A stretch of 64,000 nucleotides of DNA from contig CAWICN010000001.1 in assembly GCA_963834725.1 (NCBI GenBank), positions 3,410,001 through 3,474,000 of the forward strand. Reading direction: 5' to 3'. Positions 1 to 8,489 of this stretch are shown one piece after another; position 1 is the stretch's first letter, and each line of letters begins with the position of its first letter. Under the pieces are notes generated by a model that did no database searches, had not been told where the DNA came from, and saw nothing but the letters and a program-made list of their open reading frames with translations. The position numbers and the translations under genes were made by a program. The stretch comes from PALSA-693 sp963834725. GTDB lineage: Bacteria > Actinomycetota > Acidimicrobiia > Acidimicrobiales > Palsa-688.

Positions 1-737
1 CCGGCCAGGTCGCTCTCGTCACCGGGGCAACCAGCGGGTTGGGCCGGCGTTTCGCCCTCACCCTCGCCGCCGCCGGTGCGTCTGTCGTGGCGTCCGGCCG
101 GCGGGCCGAGCGTCTGGACGAGTTGGTGGCGGAGATCCGCGCCAACGGTGGGCAGGCGGCGGCCGCCGTGCTCGACGTCACCGATCCTGCCTCGATCGTT
201 GCGGCCGTCGACGCCGCCGAGACGGCGTTCGGGACAGTGACGATCCTCGTGAATAACGCCGGCATTCCCGACGCCCAGCGCGCTCACCGAATGTCGCTCG
301 AACTGATCGACCAGGTGATCGACACCAACCTGCGCGGCCCTTACCTCCTGGCCACGGAGGTAGCCCGACGGCTGATCGCTGCAGAGCTCCCCGGCCGGAT
401 GGTCAACGTCTCCTCCATGGGGGCGTACTCCTACGGCGGCAACGGCGCCGCCCTGTACTCGATCACCAAGGCGGCGGTCAACCGGATGACCGAGGCGCTG
501 TCCGTCGAGTGGGCGAGATTCGGGATCAACGTCAACGGCATCGCGCCGGGCGCCTTCAACTCCGAGATGATGGAAGGCATGATCTCCCGGGTCGGTGAGA
601 TCAGTGACGCCTTCCCCCGCAAGCGCATGGGGGACCCGGCGCAACTCGACAGCACGCTGCTCTACCTGGTTGCTCCGTCCTCCGAGTTCGTGACGGGAAC
701 GATCTGCAAGGTCGACGACGGACAGGGAGCTCATTAG
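1..737 (+). CDS. Short-chain dehydrogenase/reductase (SDR), 5' end outside window
   Basis: The frame is open from base 3, so the true start lies upstream. The visible protein opens with the nucleotide-binding turn VTGATSGLG (bases 18-44), then has NNAG in the core sheet and the catalytic Tyr-Lys pair in YSITK, with the expected upstream Ser (VNVSSM). It ends with the usual C-terminal beta strand VTGTICKVDDGQ. About 245 residues are present, close to the family norm of 250, so only a few N-terminal residues are missing. A classical SDR oxidoreductase is certain; the substrate cannot be told. It is convergent with the RRM gene, only 2 bases after its stop. Confidence 0.9.
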   Translation, partial: GQVALVTGATSGLGRRFALTLAAAGASVVASGRRAERLDELVAEIRANGGQAAAAVLDVTDPASIVAAVDAAETAFGTVTILVNNAGIPDAQRAHRMSLELIDQVIDTNLRGPYLLATEVARRLIAAELPGRMVNVSSMGAYSYGGNGAALYSITKAAVNRMTEALSVEWARFGINVNGIAPGAFNSEMMEGMISRVGEISDAFPRKRMGDPAQLDSTLLYLVAPSSEFVTGTICKVDDGQGAH

Positions 738-739
738 CC

Positions 740-1039
740 CTAGCGATCACGCCGTCCGCCACGACTCCGACCACCGCCCCCTCCGCTCGACCTCTCCTGG
801 GCCTCATTCACCCGGAGGGGCCGGCCGTCCAAAATGGTGCCATCCAACTGCCTGGCTGCGGTCTCTGCCATCTCGGGGTTGCCCATGGTGACGAAAGCGA
901 ACCCGCGAGGTTGGCCGCTCTCGCGGTCGGTGGGCATCGCGACCTCGCGGACCTCCCCGAATGTCGCGAAGAGCGTCTCTACCGCCTCCGGTGTGGTGCT
1001 GAACGAGAGGTTGCCGACATAGAGCTTGTTGGAGACCAT
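740..1039 (-). CDS. RRM-type RNA-binding protein, glycine/arginine-rich tail
   Basis: This 99-residue protein is one RNA recognition motif domain. It has RNP2 (KLYVGNL, residues 5-11) and RNP1 (RGFAFVTM, about 45-52), followed by a short disordered tail rich in Gly and Arg. Such single-RRM proteins in bacteria bind single-stranded RNA and often behave as cold-shock or RNA-chaperone proteins. The ATG at 1039 is preceded by GGGAGGACC, a good ribosome site. The same frame stays open to 1744, but nothing upstream of this ATG looks like protein, so the long version is rejected. Domain assignment is firm; the biological role is inferred from the family. Confidence 0.88.
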   Translation of the reverse strand: MVSNKLYVGNLSFSTTPEAVETLFATFGEVREVAMPTDRESGQPRGFAFVTMGNPEMAETAARQLDGTILDGRPLRVNEAQERSSGGGGGRSRGGRRDR

Positions 1040-1327
1040 CTGGTCCTCCCGTTGAGGGGGATGAGTATGCGGCCACCGTATCAGCCATTGGGTCGGGGTC
1101 AGCCGCCGACGGGGAGCGAAGGAACCACCCTTTCCGAGCCAAGTCCTTCGGCGTCGAGGCGATTGGGCCACGGGAACGTCGACGAGTCGGTAGTAGCCGA
1201 GGCCGCAGCGGTCATCCACGACAGCAGCGATCTGGCGACCCTCGGCGGCCGCATATACAGTGCTCTGGAGTCCAGTTCCTGTGCAGACTCCTGGTTGGAC
1301 GGAGGTCACGATGCAGGGGGTTAAGAA

Positions 1328-3337
1328 GTGACTGCGAAGCGCCCTGAACTGCTGGAGGCCACCGACGAGACAATCGTCGATGCCATGCAATATGCGGACC
1401 CGATGGTCCTGAGAGGTCTCCTCTACCAGCTGACCGGGGATGAGGAATTGACCAGGGTCCGCCTGGCAACGGGACGTGGTGGGAGGGGACGCTCCGTCCA
1501 AACCGTAGCTGAAGCCTCCGATGTGGCGATGATCCGTTCCAAGGCGGCGGCTTTCTTGCAGCAGTACCGCGACGCGGGCGCGGGAGACATTCCGCCTGGG
1601 CCGCCGGACCGGCTTCAGGCCAGCCTCGGCCTGGCCGTGGGGACGGAAGTACCGGCCGCAGAACTGGGGATGTGGACCGAGCAGCTCGCGCTGGATCCCT
1701 TCGCCCGTGGCCTGGTGTGGCCCGCGGCCCCGCCAGCAGAACAACTTGAGAAGTTTTCGGTCATCGTTATCGGAGCTGGTCTAACCGGGCTGAACGCAGC
1801 CGTACAGCTACGCCATGCGGGCATTCCCTTCACCATTCTGGAAAAGAATCTAGCGGTCGGAGGTACCTGGTACGAAAACCGCTACCCCGGTGCCCGCGTG
1901 GACACAGGAAGCCGCACGTACACACATATCTTCGGCGCAGACTTCCCCTATCCCTCACCTTACTGCCCGCAGATCGAAAACGAGAAGTATCTCAATTGGG
2001 TCGCCGATAACTTCGATGTTCGCAAAAATATCGTCTTTGGAACCGAGGTCAGGTCGCTCGTTTGGGACGATGAATCGGCACGTTGGCTCGTCACTACAGA
2101 GGGACCAGAGGGCGAGCAGACCCGGGGAGCCGATGCGGTGATTGCCGCGGTAGGATTTCTATCACGCCCCAATATCCCGCAGATCGATGGGTTGGAGACA
2201 TTTAAGGGACGGTACTTCCACACGGCGCGATGGCCCTCTGACCTCGATGTTACGGGAAAGCGGGTAGCGGTGATCGGAAGTGGCTGCACCGGCTATCAGC
2301 TCGCGGCTGAACTGGCGAACGATGTTGGTCACCTCTATCTCTTTCAGCGCACCCCCAGCTGGGTGTTTGATGTCCCGGGATACTTAGCCCCGTATCCGCC
2401 CCAGATCAACTGGCTGGACCGCAACTTTCCGTACCTCACCAACTTCATCCGGTTCACCGGATCGTTTATGAATAATCCCGCCGTAAGTGCTGCCAGCCTC
2501 TCCATAGACCCGGACTTCCACGATCCCCACACCGTCAGCGAGATCAATAGAAGGGTACGAGACGACCGCATCGACTTTATGCGCTCGAAATTCGTCGGCC
2601 GGCCCGACTTGATGGAGAAGATGCTGCCGAACGTCCCGCCTTTTTCTATTCGTCCAGTGTTTGTCGACCGGGAGTACAGCATTTACGATGCTCTTCTTCT
2701 GGACCATGTCAGTCTGGTATCTGAAGCGATTGACAGGGTCACGGAAACCGGTATCGCTCTAAAGAACGGGGCCGAGTGTACCGTTGACGTAATCGCACTG
2801 GCTACCGGCTTCAAGGCGAACGACTATCTGTGGCCGATGGAAGTCCGGGGGCGGGGAGGCGTTCGCGTCGAAGAACTCTGGGCCAAGGATGGTGCGCGCG
2901 CCTATCTCGGCACCATGTTGCCAGGATTTCCGAACTTCTTCATGCTCTATGGTCCGAACACGAACTACAATGTGGGTATATTGGCCGTCCACCTGGCTGA
3001 GGTTGTCACGCGTTTCGCGCTCGAATGTATCGCCTCCCTCGTAACCCAGAACAAGAAGATGGTCGAAGTCACCGCCGATGCCTACTGGCAGTACAACGAC
3101 GTCCTGGACCGGGCCCAGGCGTCGAGGGTCTACATGGATCGTCGTGCCCACACGTATTACCAGAACGAGTTCGGCCGATCTGCAACAAATGGTGCCATCG
3201 ATGCTCGATTGCTCTGGGAGTGGCTACGGGATCCACGGGATCCGACGCGGGCGACTCCTAAGCCCGACGAGGACCCGGTTATGAAGATGAGAAATCTCAT
3301 CTCGCCGTACTTTGGCCAGGACCTCGTTCTTACCTAG
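1328..3337 (+). CDS. Baeyer-Villiger monooxygenase, 4-hydroxyacetophenone monooxygenase-like
   Basis: This 669-residue flavoprotein inserts oxygen next to a carbonyl using FAD, NADPH and O2. The FAD-binding motif GAGLTG is at residues 149-154, followed by GGTWYENRYPGARVD. The BVMO fingerprint is intact as FKGRYFHTARWP, with the key His, and the NADPH fold starts at VIGSGCTG. The roughly 140-residue extension before the FAD domain and the total length match the HAPMO subgroup (about 640 aa) rather than cyclohexanone monooxygenases (about 540). Start is a GTG after a GGGGG tract. The gene uses noticeably more A/T-ending codons than its neighbours, a mild sign of recent transfer. Substrate is unknown; aryl or alkyl ketones are likely. 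Confidence 0.9.
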   Translation: MTAKRPELLEATDETIVDAMQYADPMVLRGLLYQLTGDEELTRVRLATGRGGRGRSVQTVAEASDVAMIRSKAAAFLQQYRDAGAGDIPPGPPDRLQASLGLAVGTEVPAAELGMWTEQLALDPFARGLVWPAAPPAEQLEKFSVIVIGAGLTGLNAAVQLRHAGIPFTILEKNLAVGGTWYENRYPGARVDTGSRTYTHIFGADFPYPSPYCPQIENEKYLNWVADNFDVRKNIVFGTEVRSLVWDDESARWLVTTEGPEGEQTRGADAVIAAVGFLSRPNIPQIDGLETFKGRYFHTARWPSDLDVTGKRVAVIGSGCTGYQLAAELANDVGHLYLFQRTPSWVFDVPGYLAPYPPQINWLDRNFPYLTNFIRFTGSFMNNPAVSAASLSIDPDFHDPHTVSEINRRVRDDRIDFMRSKFVGRPDLMEKMLPNVPPFSIRPVFVDREYSIYDALLLDHVSLVSEAIDRVTETGIALKNGAECTVDVIALATGFKANDYLWPMEVRGRGGVRVEELWAKDGARAYLGTMLPGFPNFFMLYGPNTNYNVGILAVHLAEVVTRFALECIASLVTQNKKMVEVTADAYWQYNDVLDRAQASRVYMDRRAHTYYQNEFGRSATNGAIDARLLWEWLRDPRDPTRATPKPDEDPVMKMRNLISPYFGQDLVLT

Positions 3338-3435
3338 AGTTGAAACATTCTCTCCGAGTACCGAGTAATCGCTTGACCACCGGGCGCTTAGCTCATAGTC
3401 GAGATGGACCTCTGGGAACGAGATGATGTCGATCT

Positions 3436-3927
3436 TCAAGCCGTCGGATTGGTCTTCGGCTGCCACGCTTCCGGCCACTCCACAGCAAAGCGGTCGCGGT
3501 CCTCTCGGCGCTCGAACCCAACGACCGCCCATGCCTCCTGCATGCCCGCCCGGCGGAGACCCTCGAGCCGGTGGTTGCCGTCTTCAAGGACGAGCTGGTC
3601 GTCGCGGTAGGCGACGACCACTGGTGGCGGCTCCCAGCCCTGGTCGGCGAGCTCGTCCATAGCGTCGACGCGGTCGTCCCAGTATTCGTCGTCGACCGGG
3701 CAAAGTACCGGGTCGCCAGGCGGCCCGGCCAGCCGGTGAAGCTGGTCGAGCGGCAATCGCACGGGCCCGGCCCACCAGCCCAGTTGCTCAGACAGCTGTC
3801 CCGCCAGGATGGCGTTATCGCTGCCGGGGCTGGCGAGGAATCCAGCCACCCAGCCGGCCAGCTCGTCCCTCTCGCACGCGGCCCGGGCGCTTTCGACCGA
3901 GTAGCAGGAGCCATCGTTCACCTCCAT
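3436..3927 (-). CDS. ParB/sulfiredoxin-like domain protein
   Basis: This 163-residue protein has a C-terminal half resembling the ParB/Srx nucleotide-hydrolase fold: a strand PPPVVVAYRDDQLVLEDG followed by DGNHRLEGLRRAG, the G-x-H-R motif typical of ParB box II and related proteins. The N-terminal half is acidic and alpha-helical with no recognised motif. It lacks the HTH of chromosomal ParB and has no parA beside it, so it is not a partition protein; free-standing proteins of this kind are common but poorly characterised. The start could be ATG at 3927 or GTG six bases in. The 3' end is convergent with the BVMO gene. Confidence 0.72.
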   Translation of the reverse strand: MEVNDGSCYSVESARAACERDELAGWVAGFLASPGSDNAILAGQLSEQLGWWAGPVRLPLDQLHRLAGPPGDPVLCPVDDEYWDDRVDAMDELADQGWEPPPVVVAYRDDQLVLEDGNHRLEGLRRAGMQEAWAVVGFERREDRDRFAVEWPEAWQPKTNPTA

Positions 3928-3975
3928 CTCCTACCCACTCCACCCCCCTTCAGCGGATCAGCTCTGGGGGCCGGG

Positions 3976-4617
3976 TCACTCGTCGGAGGAGCCCAAGCCG
4001 AGCAGGTGGGTGGCCTCGTTGAACGAGTGCAATGTCCAGCGGCCGGCGGCCTGCTCGTGCTCCCACTCGGTGAGGCCGGTGTTGGTGGGACGGACCCGCC
4101 CCCCCGTTCCTGGATGGGGGATGCCGAACAGCACCCGCATCGATGCCGTGATGACGCCGGCGTGGCAGACCGCGACCACGGTCTGATCGATAAACTCCTC
4201 CGCGATCCGCTCGAACATCCCCTGGACTCGCTCGTGGAAGGTCCTCCAGCTTTCGCCACCCGGCGCAAACATCCGCTCGGGCTCGGCCTCCATGTCGAAC
4301 GAGCCGTATCGGGCGGCGTACTCGGTCCAGGCCAGCCCATCGGCCTCGCCGGTGTGCACCTCGCACAGGTCGCACTCCTGGCCTACCGCCTGCAGTCCCA
4401 AACCGGGGCCAATGATCGCCGCCGTTTCGATGGCACGGGGCAGCACGCTGGCAAGGAGCACGTCCGCACGGACCCGGCCGGTGGCGGCCAGGTGCCCGCA
4501 CAGCGCCTCTGCCTGTCGCCGCCCGAGCGACGTCAGGCCCCTGCAGCCGCGGTGCCCGCCGATCACTCCGTGAAACCCGGCGTACGCATCACCATGACGC
4601 ACAAGGAACAGGCGCAT
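3976..4617 (-). CDS. Histidine phosphatase (phosphoglycerate mutase-like)
   Basis: The protein opens with LFLVRHGDAY, the RHG phosphohistidine motif of the histidine phosphatase superfamily, has the internal Arg and Glu positions, and the second catalytic His in VVAVCHAGVI. Length (213 aa) fits the broad-specificity phosphatase branch (GpmB/CobC-like). I place the start at the ATG at 4617 because GGAGGTG lies just before it; a GTG at 4626 is also possible. Substrate cannot be assigned; members act on sugar phosphates, nucleotides or cobalamin intermediates. It is 48 bases after the ParB-like gene start and may be co-transcribed with it. Confidence 0.85.
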   Translation of the reverse strand: MRLFLVRHGDAYAGFHGVIGGHRGCRGLTSLGRRQAEALCGHLAATGRVRADVLLASVLPRAIETAAIIGPGLGLQAVGQECDLCEVHTGEADGLAWTEYAARYGSFDMEAEPERMFAPGGESWRTFHERVQGMFERIAEEFIDQTVVAVCHAGVITASMRVLFGIPHPGTGGRVRPTNTGLTEWEHEQAAGRWTLHSFNEATHLLGLGSSDE

Positions 4618-4682
4618 CACCTCCACCCTACGGCCGACCCGGCGCCGACCGACGAGTTGCCATGCCGGCCGTTCGCGACATC

Positions 4683-4790
4683 AGACTCGTAAGGGTCTCC
4701 CCGCGCCCAGAGCATGGTCAGACCCTCCCGCTCGGCCATGGCCGGTGGCGTGAGAGCGGTCTTCCCGATCCCTGCCTCGCCTTCAATCGT
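4683..4790 (-). pseudogene. Fragment of a LuxR/MalT-type STAND ATPase (Walker A region)
   Basis: Translated on the minus strand, this short stretch reads IEGEAGIGKTAL, then AEREGLTMLWARGD. That is the signature around the Walker A P-loop of large LuxR-family regulators with an AAA_16/STAND ATPase domain (consensus GEAGIGKTxLL...A...G..VL.ARG). Only about 35 residues are left: there is an in-frame TGA just before it and no further ATPase sequence after ARGD. It is therefore a relic of a gene of roughly 900 codons. The call rests on one motif block, so it could be chance, but the spacing from P-loop to ARG matches the family. Confidence 0.55.
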
Positions 4791-4834
4791 TCAACACTGA
4801 TAAGCCATGGCCTTCAATACTGATAAGCCATGGC
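4790..4834. repeat. Two tandem 22-bp repeats sharing ACTGATAAGCCATGGC
   Basis: The unit TTCAA(C/T)ACTGATAAGCCATGGC occurs at 4790-4811 and 4813-4834 with a single mismatch. It abuts the ATPase fragment, so it may mark the junction of the deletion that removed that gene. A third, partial copy (CTTCAAT) is at 4781. Confidence 0.7.
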
Positions 4835-4854
4835 TCGCCCGCCCGTGCGGAGCG

Positions 4855-5706
4855 TCAGGCCCCGGCCTGTGCCCCCAAGGCCAAGCGCATCCCTTCCCGG
4901 GCCGGCGTTATCAGCAGACCGTCCTCTGCGGGCGAGAGGGCCCTGTACAGATCGTCCAGGCGGTCGTCGTCGTGACCAGGATCGTGATGGAACGGAATGA
5001 GGTGGCGAACGCCAGCCGCGCTGGCCAGGGCGACTGCCTGGCCGATGGAACTGTGGCCCCAGCCCGAGTGATCGGGGTATTCCGTATCGGCATATTGGGC
5101 GTCGTGGATCAGCAGGTCGGCTCCGGCCACCAGATCGAAACCCGATGTCCAGCGCGGCTGGTCGGGGAACTGCCGTACTCCGAGGGCCGGCTCATGGTCC
5201 GGCAGGTAGGCTACCGTGCCGGCCTCGCCTTCGAGGCGGTACCCGACGGTCGGTCCCGGATGGCAGACCAGGGCAGCTGCCACAGAGACACCGGGTAGCT
5301 CGAACCGGCTGAGGGTAGCGTCGTGGAAACTCAAGCGGCACGGCAGCTCGCGGATCCGCACCGGGAAAAGTGGCGGCGACATGTAGCGGCCGAGTCGCTC
5401 ACGAAGGTCGCCCCTGGTTGAGTCCGGACCCCAGATGTGTATCTCGAGATCCGGCCGGTAGAGCCCTGTGAAGAAGCCCAGCCCGAGAATGTGATCCATG
5501 TGGAGGTGCGTAAGCAGAATGTCCACCCGGGCTAAGTCGGCGGGCAACTGTTGGCCCAGAGCGCAGATTCCGGTGCCGGCATCCAGGATCACCGTCGAGT
5601 TCGGTGCCGCCGCGACTTCTACGCACGATGTGTTTCCGCCGTAACCCGCTGTGCTCGGGCGGGGGGTCGGGATCGATCCACGCACCCCCCAGATGATCAT
5701 CTCCAT
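4855..5706 (-). CDS. Metallo-beta-lactamase fold hydrolase
   Basis: The protein begins IIWGVRGSIPTP, a start typical of the COG1235/PhnP-like branch of the MBL superfamily, and carries the metal-binding motif THLHMDH (HxHxDH) after a long strand, with further His and Asp ligands in DLLIHDAQY and the C-terminal LIPFHHDP. These enzymes are binuclear metal phosphodiesterases or related hydrolases. At 283 aa it is a complete single-domain protein with no signal peptide. Its ATG lies inside the last 10 bases of the PAS gene, so the two are translationally coupled and the PAS protein may modulate it. The exact substrate is unknown. Confidence 0.87.
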   Translation of the reverse strand: MEMIIWGVRGSIPTPRPSTAGYGGNTSCVEVAAAPNSTVILDAGTGICALGQQLPADLARVDILLTHLHMDHILGLGFFTGLYRPDLEIHIWGPDSTRGDLRERLGRYMSPPLFPVRIRELPCRLSFHDATLSRFELPGVSVAAALVCHPGPTVGYRLEGEAGTVAYLPDHEPALGVRQFPDQPRWTSGFDLVAGADLLIHDAQYADTEYPDHSGWGHSSIGQAVALASAAGVRHLIPFHHDPGHDDDRLDDLYRALSPAEDGLLITPAREGMRLALGAQAGA

Positions 5707-6095
5707 CTCGGTCGTGCCTCCCAGAAGATGGCCACCGCTCCCAGATCACGAGCGTGCTGCCCGATTAGCGGAAAGGCAGTCACGAAAAGCTCACGATCTC
5801 GCCCGTCGAGGCCCCGTATGTAAAAACGGTCGTGCGCCGGCCGGAGCTCGTGCAGGGCGATCATCAGAGGGAGGGACTCGGGAGATATCGGTTCGCCGTT
5901 CTCATCAGTCGGCACGAAAATCGTCGACCACTCTTCCGCCGGCATCTCGCCCACCTCCTCGTAGCGCAAGCCGAGGAGCTCCTCGGCGGGCTCGTTGAAG
6001 TAGACGAGATCGCCTTTGGGATCAACCACGAAGATGGGCATCGCCAGGTAGCTGGCCGCCTGCTTTATGAGGATCACCTCGACCTCGTAGCCCAT
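5697..6095 (-). CDS. Single-domain PAS sensor protein
   Basis: The 132-residue protein is one PAS domain: YLAMPIFVVDPKGDLVYFN then AEELLGLRYEE are the classical first strands and helix, and RELFVTAFPLIG near the end is the last PAS strand. No kinase, GGDEF or HTH domain follows. Stand-alone PAS proteins usually sense a ligand or redox state and act on a partner. The ATG at 6095 follows GGGAGAA. The stop overlaps the start of the MBL gene by 10 bases, which makes the MBL hydrolase the obvious partner (inference). Confidence 0.83.
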   Translation of the reverse strand: MGYEVEVILIKQAASYLAMPIFVVDPKGDLVYFNEPAEELLGLRYEEVGEMPAEEWSTIFVPTDENGEPISPESLPLMIALHELRPAHDRFYIRGLDGRDRELFVTAFPLIGQHARDLGAVAIFWEARPRWR

Positions 6096-6344
6096 CTGTT
6101 CTCCCGGTCCGATCCTGCACCGCGCAGTATATCGAGTCCCGTTTCGAGCAGTCGCGGCCGCCTGATTTTGTGATCGGCAAGATGAGCGCCCGGACCATAA
6201 AACGGACAATTTGTTGCGGGTGTCGTCGTCGATAATCCCCCGACAGCGAGGGTGTCGAACTTGTCAGACGTTTGAATGTTGAGGGGACCTGCTCGCCCAC
6301 CCACGTGCCCCGGAGCCGCAGCCAGGTGTGTACGCTGTTGATCG

Positions 6345-7085
6345 ATGCCGACCGACGCGGACATATTTTCCAGCGAGGCTCGAGCGTTCAGTGAGTTCGT
6401 TGCACTGCAGCGCGATCCGGTCGTCCGCGGCGTCGGAGTACCCCGGGGCGATGGGCGGCTCGTGCTCGTGATCCCCGGGTTGTTCGGCTCCGACGTCTAT
6501 CTCCAACCGCTGCACTCGTGGCTGCGTCGCATCGGCTACCAGCCGGTGCGCTCGACCATGCGCATAAACGCGGGATGCCCTGAGCGGCTGCGTAACCAGA
6601 TCGAGAGGACACTGCGCCCGAGTATGGAACGACGTCCGGGTCCCCTGGCGATTATCGGCCACAGCAGGGGCGGGATGCTCGGCTGGGCGATCGCCAGCCG
6701 CCTTCAGGGGCAGGCATCCCATCTCGTCCTGCTCGGCTCGCCGGCGGCGGCCGTCGTGAGGATGATGCGCATGAACCCGAACCAGTCGCAGCTGAGGGGC
6801 GTGAGCGCGAGCAGCGTGGCTGAGGCGGGCCAGCGGGCTCTGCGACTACTCGATCCGGATTGCACCGTGCCGGCATGCGGCTGTCCGTACACGACCGACC
6901 TGCGCGGGGACCTCAGCCGGGCGACGCGGGTGCTGTCGATCCGCAGCGAGGACGACCAGGTCGTGCCACCCGGCGCCAGCGAGGTCATCGGCGCCGAGAA
7001 CATCGTAGTTCGCGGCAGCCACAGCGGCCTCGTCTACAACCGCGCTGTCTACCCGGCGATCGGCCACTTCCTCGCTGCGCCCTGA
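6345..7085 (+). CDS. Alpha/beta hydrolase (esterase/lipase-like)
   Basis: The 246-residue protein has a clear alpha/beta hydrolase order: strand and oxyanion region VLVIPGLFGSD, nucleophile elbow GHSRGG (the catalytic Ser), an Asp in SIRSEDDQVVPP and the catalytic His in VRGSHSGLVYN. No signal peptide is seen. It resembles the hydrolase at 18217-19017 over its full length (PG(L/F)xGxD, GxSxGG, GSHxGLxxN), so the two are paralogues flanking the storage-lipid genes. I infer an intracellular acyl-ester hydrolase, perhaps mobilising triacylglycerol or wax ester; this is context, not motif, evidence. Confidence 0.82.
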   Translation: MPTDADIFSSEARAFSEFVALQRDPVVRGVGVPRGDGRLVLVIPGLFGSDVYLQPLHSWLRRIGYQPVRSTMRINAGCPERLRNQIERTLRPSMERRPGPLAIIGHSRGGMLGWAIASRLQGQASHLVLLGSPAAAVVRMMRMNPNQSQLRGVSASSVAEAGQRALRLLDPDCTVPACGCPYTTDLRGDLSRATRVLSIRSEDDQVVPPGASEVIGAENIVVRGSHSGLVYNRAVYPAIGHFLAAP

Positions 7086-7139
7086 CGCCGGCGCCCCGAT
7101 ACCAATCCAGCTGGCCAGGGTTCCCGCGTCAGCGCCCGG

Positions 7140-7547
7140 TCACCGCTGCTCGTTGACTTCGAGATAGCTGCGGATGACCCCGAGGAGGGCGCGCTTCTGC
7201 GCGGCGCTGAAGCGGGTGTCGGCGCGGATGGCGTCCTCGACGCGCACCGGCGAGCGCTCGTCGACCCCGTCGACGGGGAGGCCGGCGGCGTAGTTCATCA
7301 GCTGGCTCGGCTGGATGCCGAGGCTCTCCGCCAGCGCCCGCAGCACCCGGATCGACGGCTCGTGCAGTCCGCGCTCGATCTGGCTCATGTACGTGTCGGA
7401 CAGATCCGACAGGCGGGCCAGCTCGCGCTGGGAGAGCTGGTTGATCTGCCGCTGCCCCTTGATGAACTGGCCGAGCCGCTGCAGGTGGTCCTTCCATAGT
7501 GCTTCGGCCGAGACCATCACCGGATAAGGATACTGGCCGCCGGTCAC
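7140..7547 (-). CDS. XRE-family HTH transcriptional regulator
   Basis: Residues about 25-85 form a Cro/C1-type helix-turn-helix: LSQRELARLSDLSDTYMSQI is the helix-turn-helix itself, followed by ERGLHEPSIRVLRALAESLG. The C-terminal 45 residues are an alpha-helical region without a known ligand domain. The protein is 135 aa. The start is uncertain: the first codon in frame is at 7547, and an ATG at 7517 (MVSAEALW) is equally plausible. It lies just upstream of, and in the same direction as, the monoacylglycerol lipase-like gene's stop, and may regulate the lipid genes around it, though no operator could be recognised. Confidence 0.85.
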   Translation of the reverse strand: MTGGQYPYPVMVSAEALWKDHLQRLGQFIKGQRQINQLSQRELARLSDLSDTYMSQIERGLHEPSIRVLRALAESLGIQPSQLMNYAAGLPVDGVDERSPVRVEDAIRADTRFSAAQKRALLGVIRSYLEVNEQR

Positions 7548-7565
7548 TGCCGCGTCGGCGGCGCG

Positions 7566-8384
7566 TCAGGCGACCGGCAGGCGCTCGGTGATCCAGCGGA
7601 TCACCTCGCCGATGACCCGGTCGCGCTCGGGCTCGTTGAAGATCTCGTGGTACAGGCCCGGCCAGATCCGCAGCGTGCGGTCGCCGGAGGACACGCCCGC
7701 GATCACGTCGATGCTGCCCTGCATCGGCGCGAGGACGTCCTGCTCGCCGTGCATCGCGAGGATCGGGACCGTGATATCCCCGAAACGGCTCCGCACGGCG
7801 TCGATCCGGGCCGGCGCCTCACATAGCACATCACGAGGCATGGCCCCGTGGTAGTTGAGCGGGTCCTCGTCGTACGCCCTCGCAACGGCAGGGTCGCGGG
7901 ACACGAACTCGCCGAGTGGCACCACCGGGATCTCGTCCAGCTCGAGCAGACCGGTGATCATCTCGCCGAGCACGATCGCCGGGCCGGTGACGACGACGCC
8001 GGCCAGCCGGTCCTGGTGCTCCTCGGCATACGCCACGGCGAGCAAGCCGCCCATCGAGTGGCCGATCAGGAACACTGGCAGCGACGGCGCCGACGCGGAT
8101 GCCATCAACACGAAGTCATCGAGGTCGCTCACGGCGTGCTCGACCGAGCCCACGTCGCCGCGGGCGTCCCCTTTCGATAAGCCGTGTCCGGCGTGATCGA
8201 GCGCCCACGTCGCCAACCCCGCCTCGGCCAGCGCCGTGCCGACGTGGTCGTAGCGCCCGCTGTGCTCAGCGTAGCCATGGGCGATCACGACGATGGCGTG
8301 CGGATCCTCGGCGCCCCAGCCGCGGTAGGCGAGGCGGTCGTCGCTGAAGCGACCTTCGTGACGAGTGGCGGTGGACGATGCCAT
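7566..8384 (-). CDS. Monoacylglycerol lipase-like alpha/beta hydrolase
   Basis: This 272-residue enzyme matches the monoglyceride lipase / lysophospholipase pattern: HGYAEHSGRYDH (the HG oxyanion motif with family-typical EHSGRY), LDHAGHGLSKG, nucleophile elbow GHSMGG, catalytic Asp in HGEQDVLAP and catalytic His in GLYHEIFNE. These proteins hydrolyse monoacylglycerols to fatty acid and glycerol. It is divergent from the WS/DGAT gene at 8490, sharing a 105-bp promoter region, which fits opposing roles in neutral-lipid breakdown and synthesis. Confidence 0.9.
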   Translation of the reverse strand: MASSTATRHEGRFSDDRLAYRGWGAEDPHAIVVIAHGYAEHSGRYDHVGTALAEAGLATWALDHAGHGLSKGDARGDVGSVEHAVSDLDDFVLMASASAPSLPVFLIGHSMGGLLAVAYAEEHQDRLAGVVVTGPAIVLGEMITGLLELDEIPVVPLGEFVSRDPAVARAYDEDPLNYHGAMPRDVLCEAPARIDAVRSRFGDITVPILAMHGEQDVLAPMQGSIDVIAGVSSGDRTLRIWPGLYHEIFNEPERDRVIGEVIRWITERLPVA

Positions 8385-8489
8385 CCGGGGTTTTCACCTC
8401 AAGACTGATTATGAGTCATCTGAATGGGTACGTCGGCATCGTACTAAAGTGCGCCTTGACAAAGTCGCTGGCACCGTTTGGGGGACGAA

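Noticed and set aside
740..1744. 334-codon minus-strand frame as one gene
   Set aside because: Only the last 99 codons (RRM protein) have motifs and a ribosome site; the rest is antisense to the BVMO gene and low in normal composition.
3571..4692. 373-codon plus-strand frame
   Set aside because: Opposite the ParB-like and histidine phosphatase genes, both of which have recognisable motifs; this frame has none.
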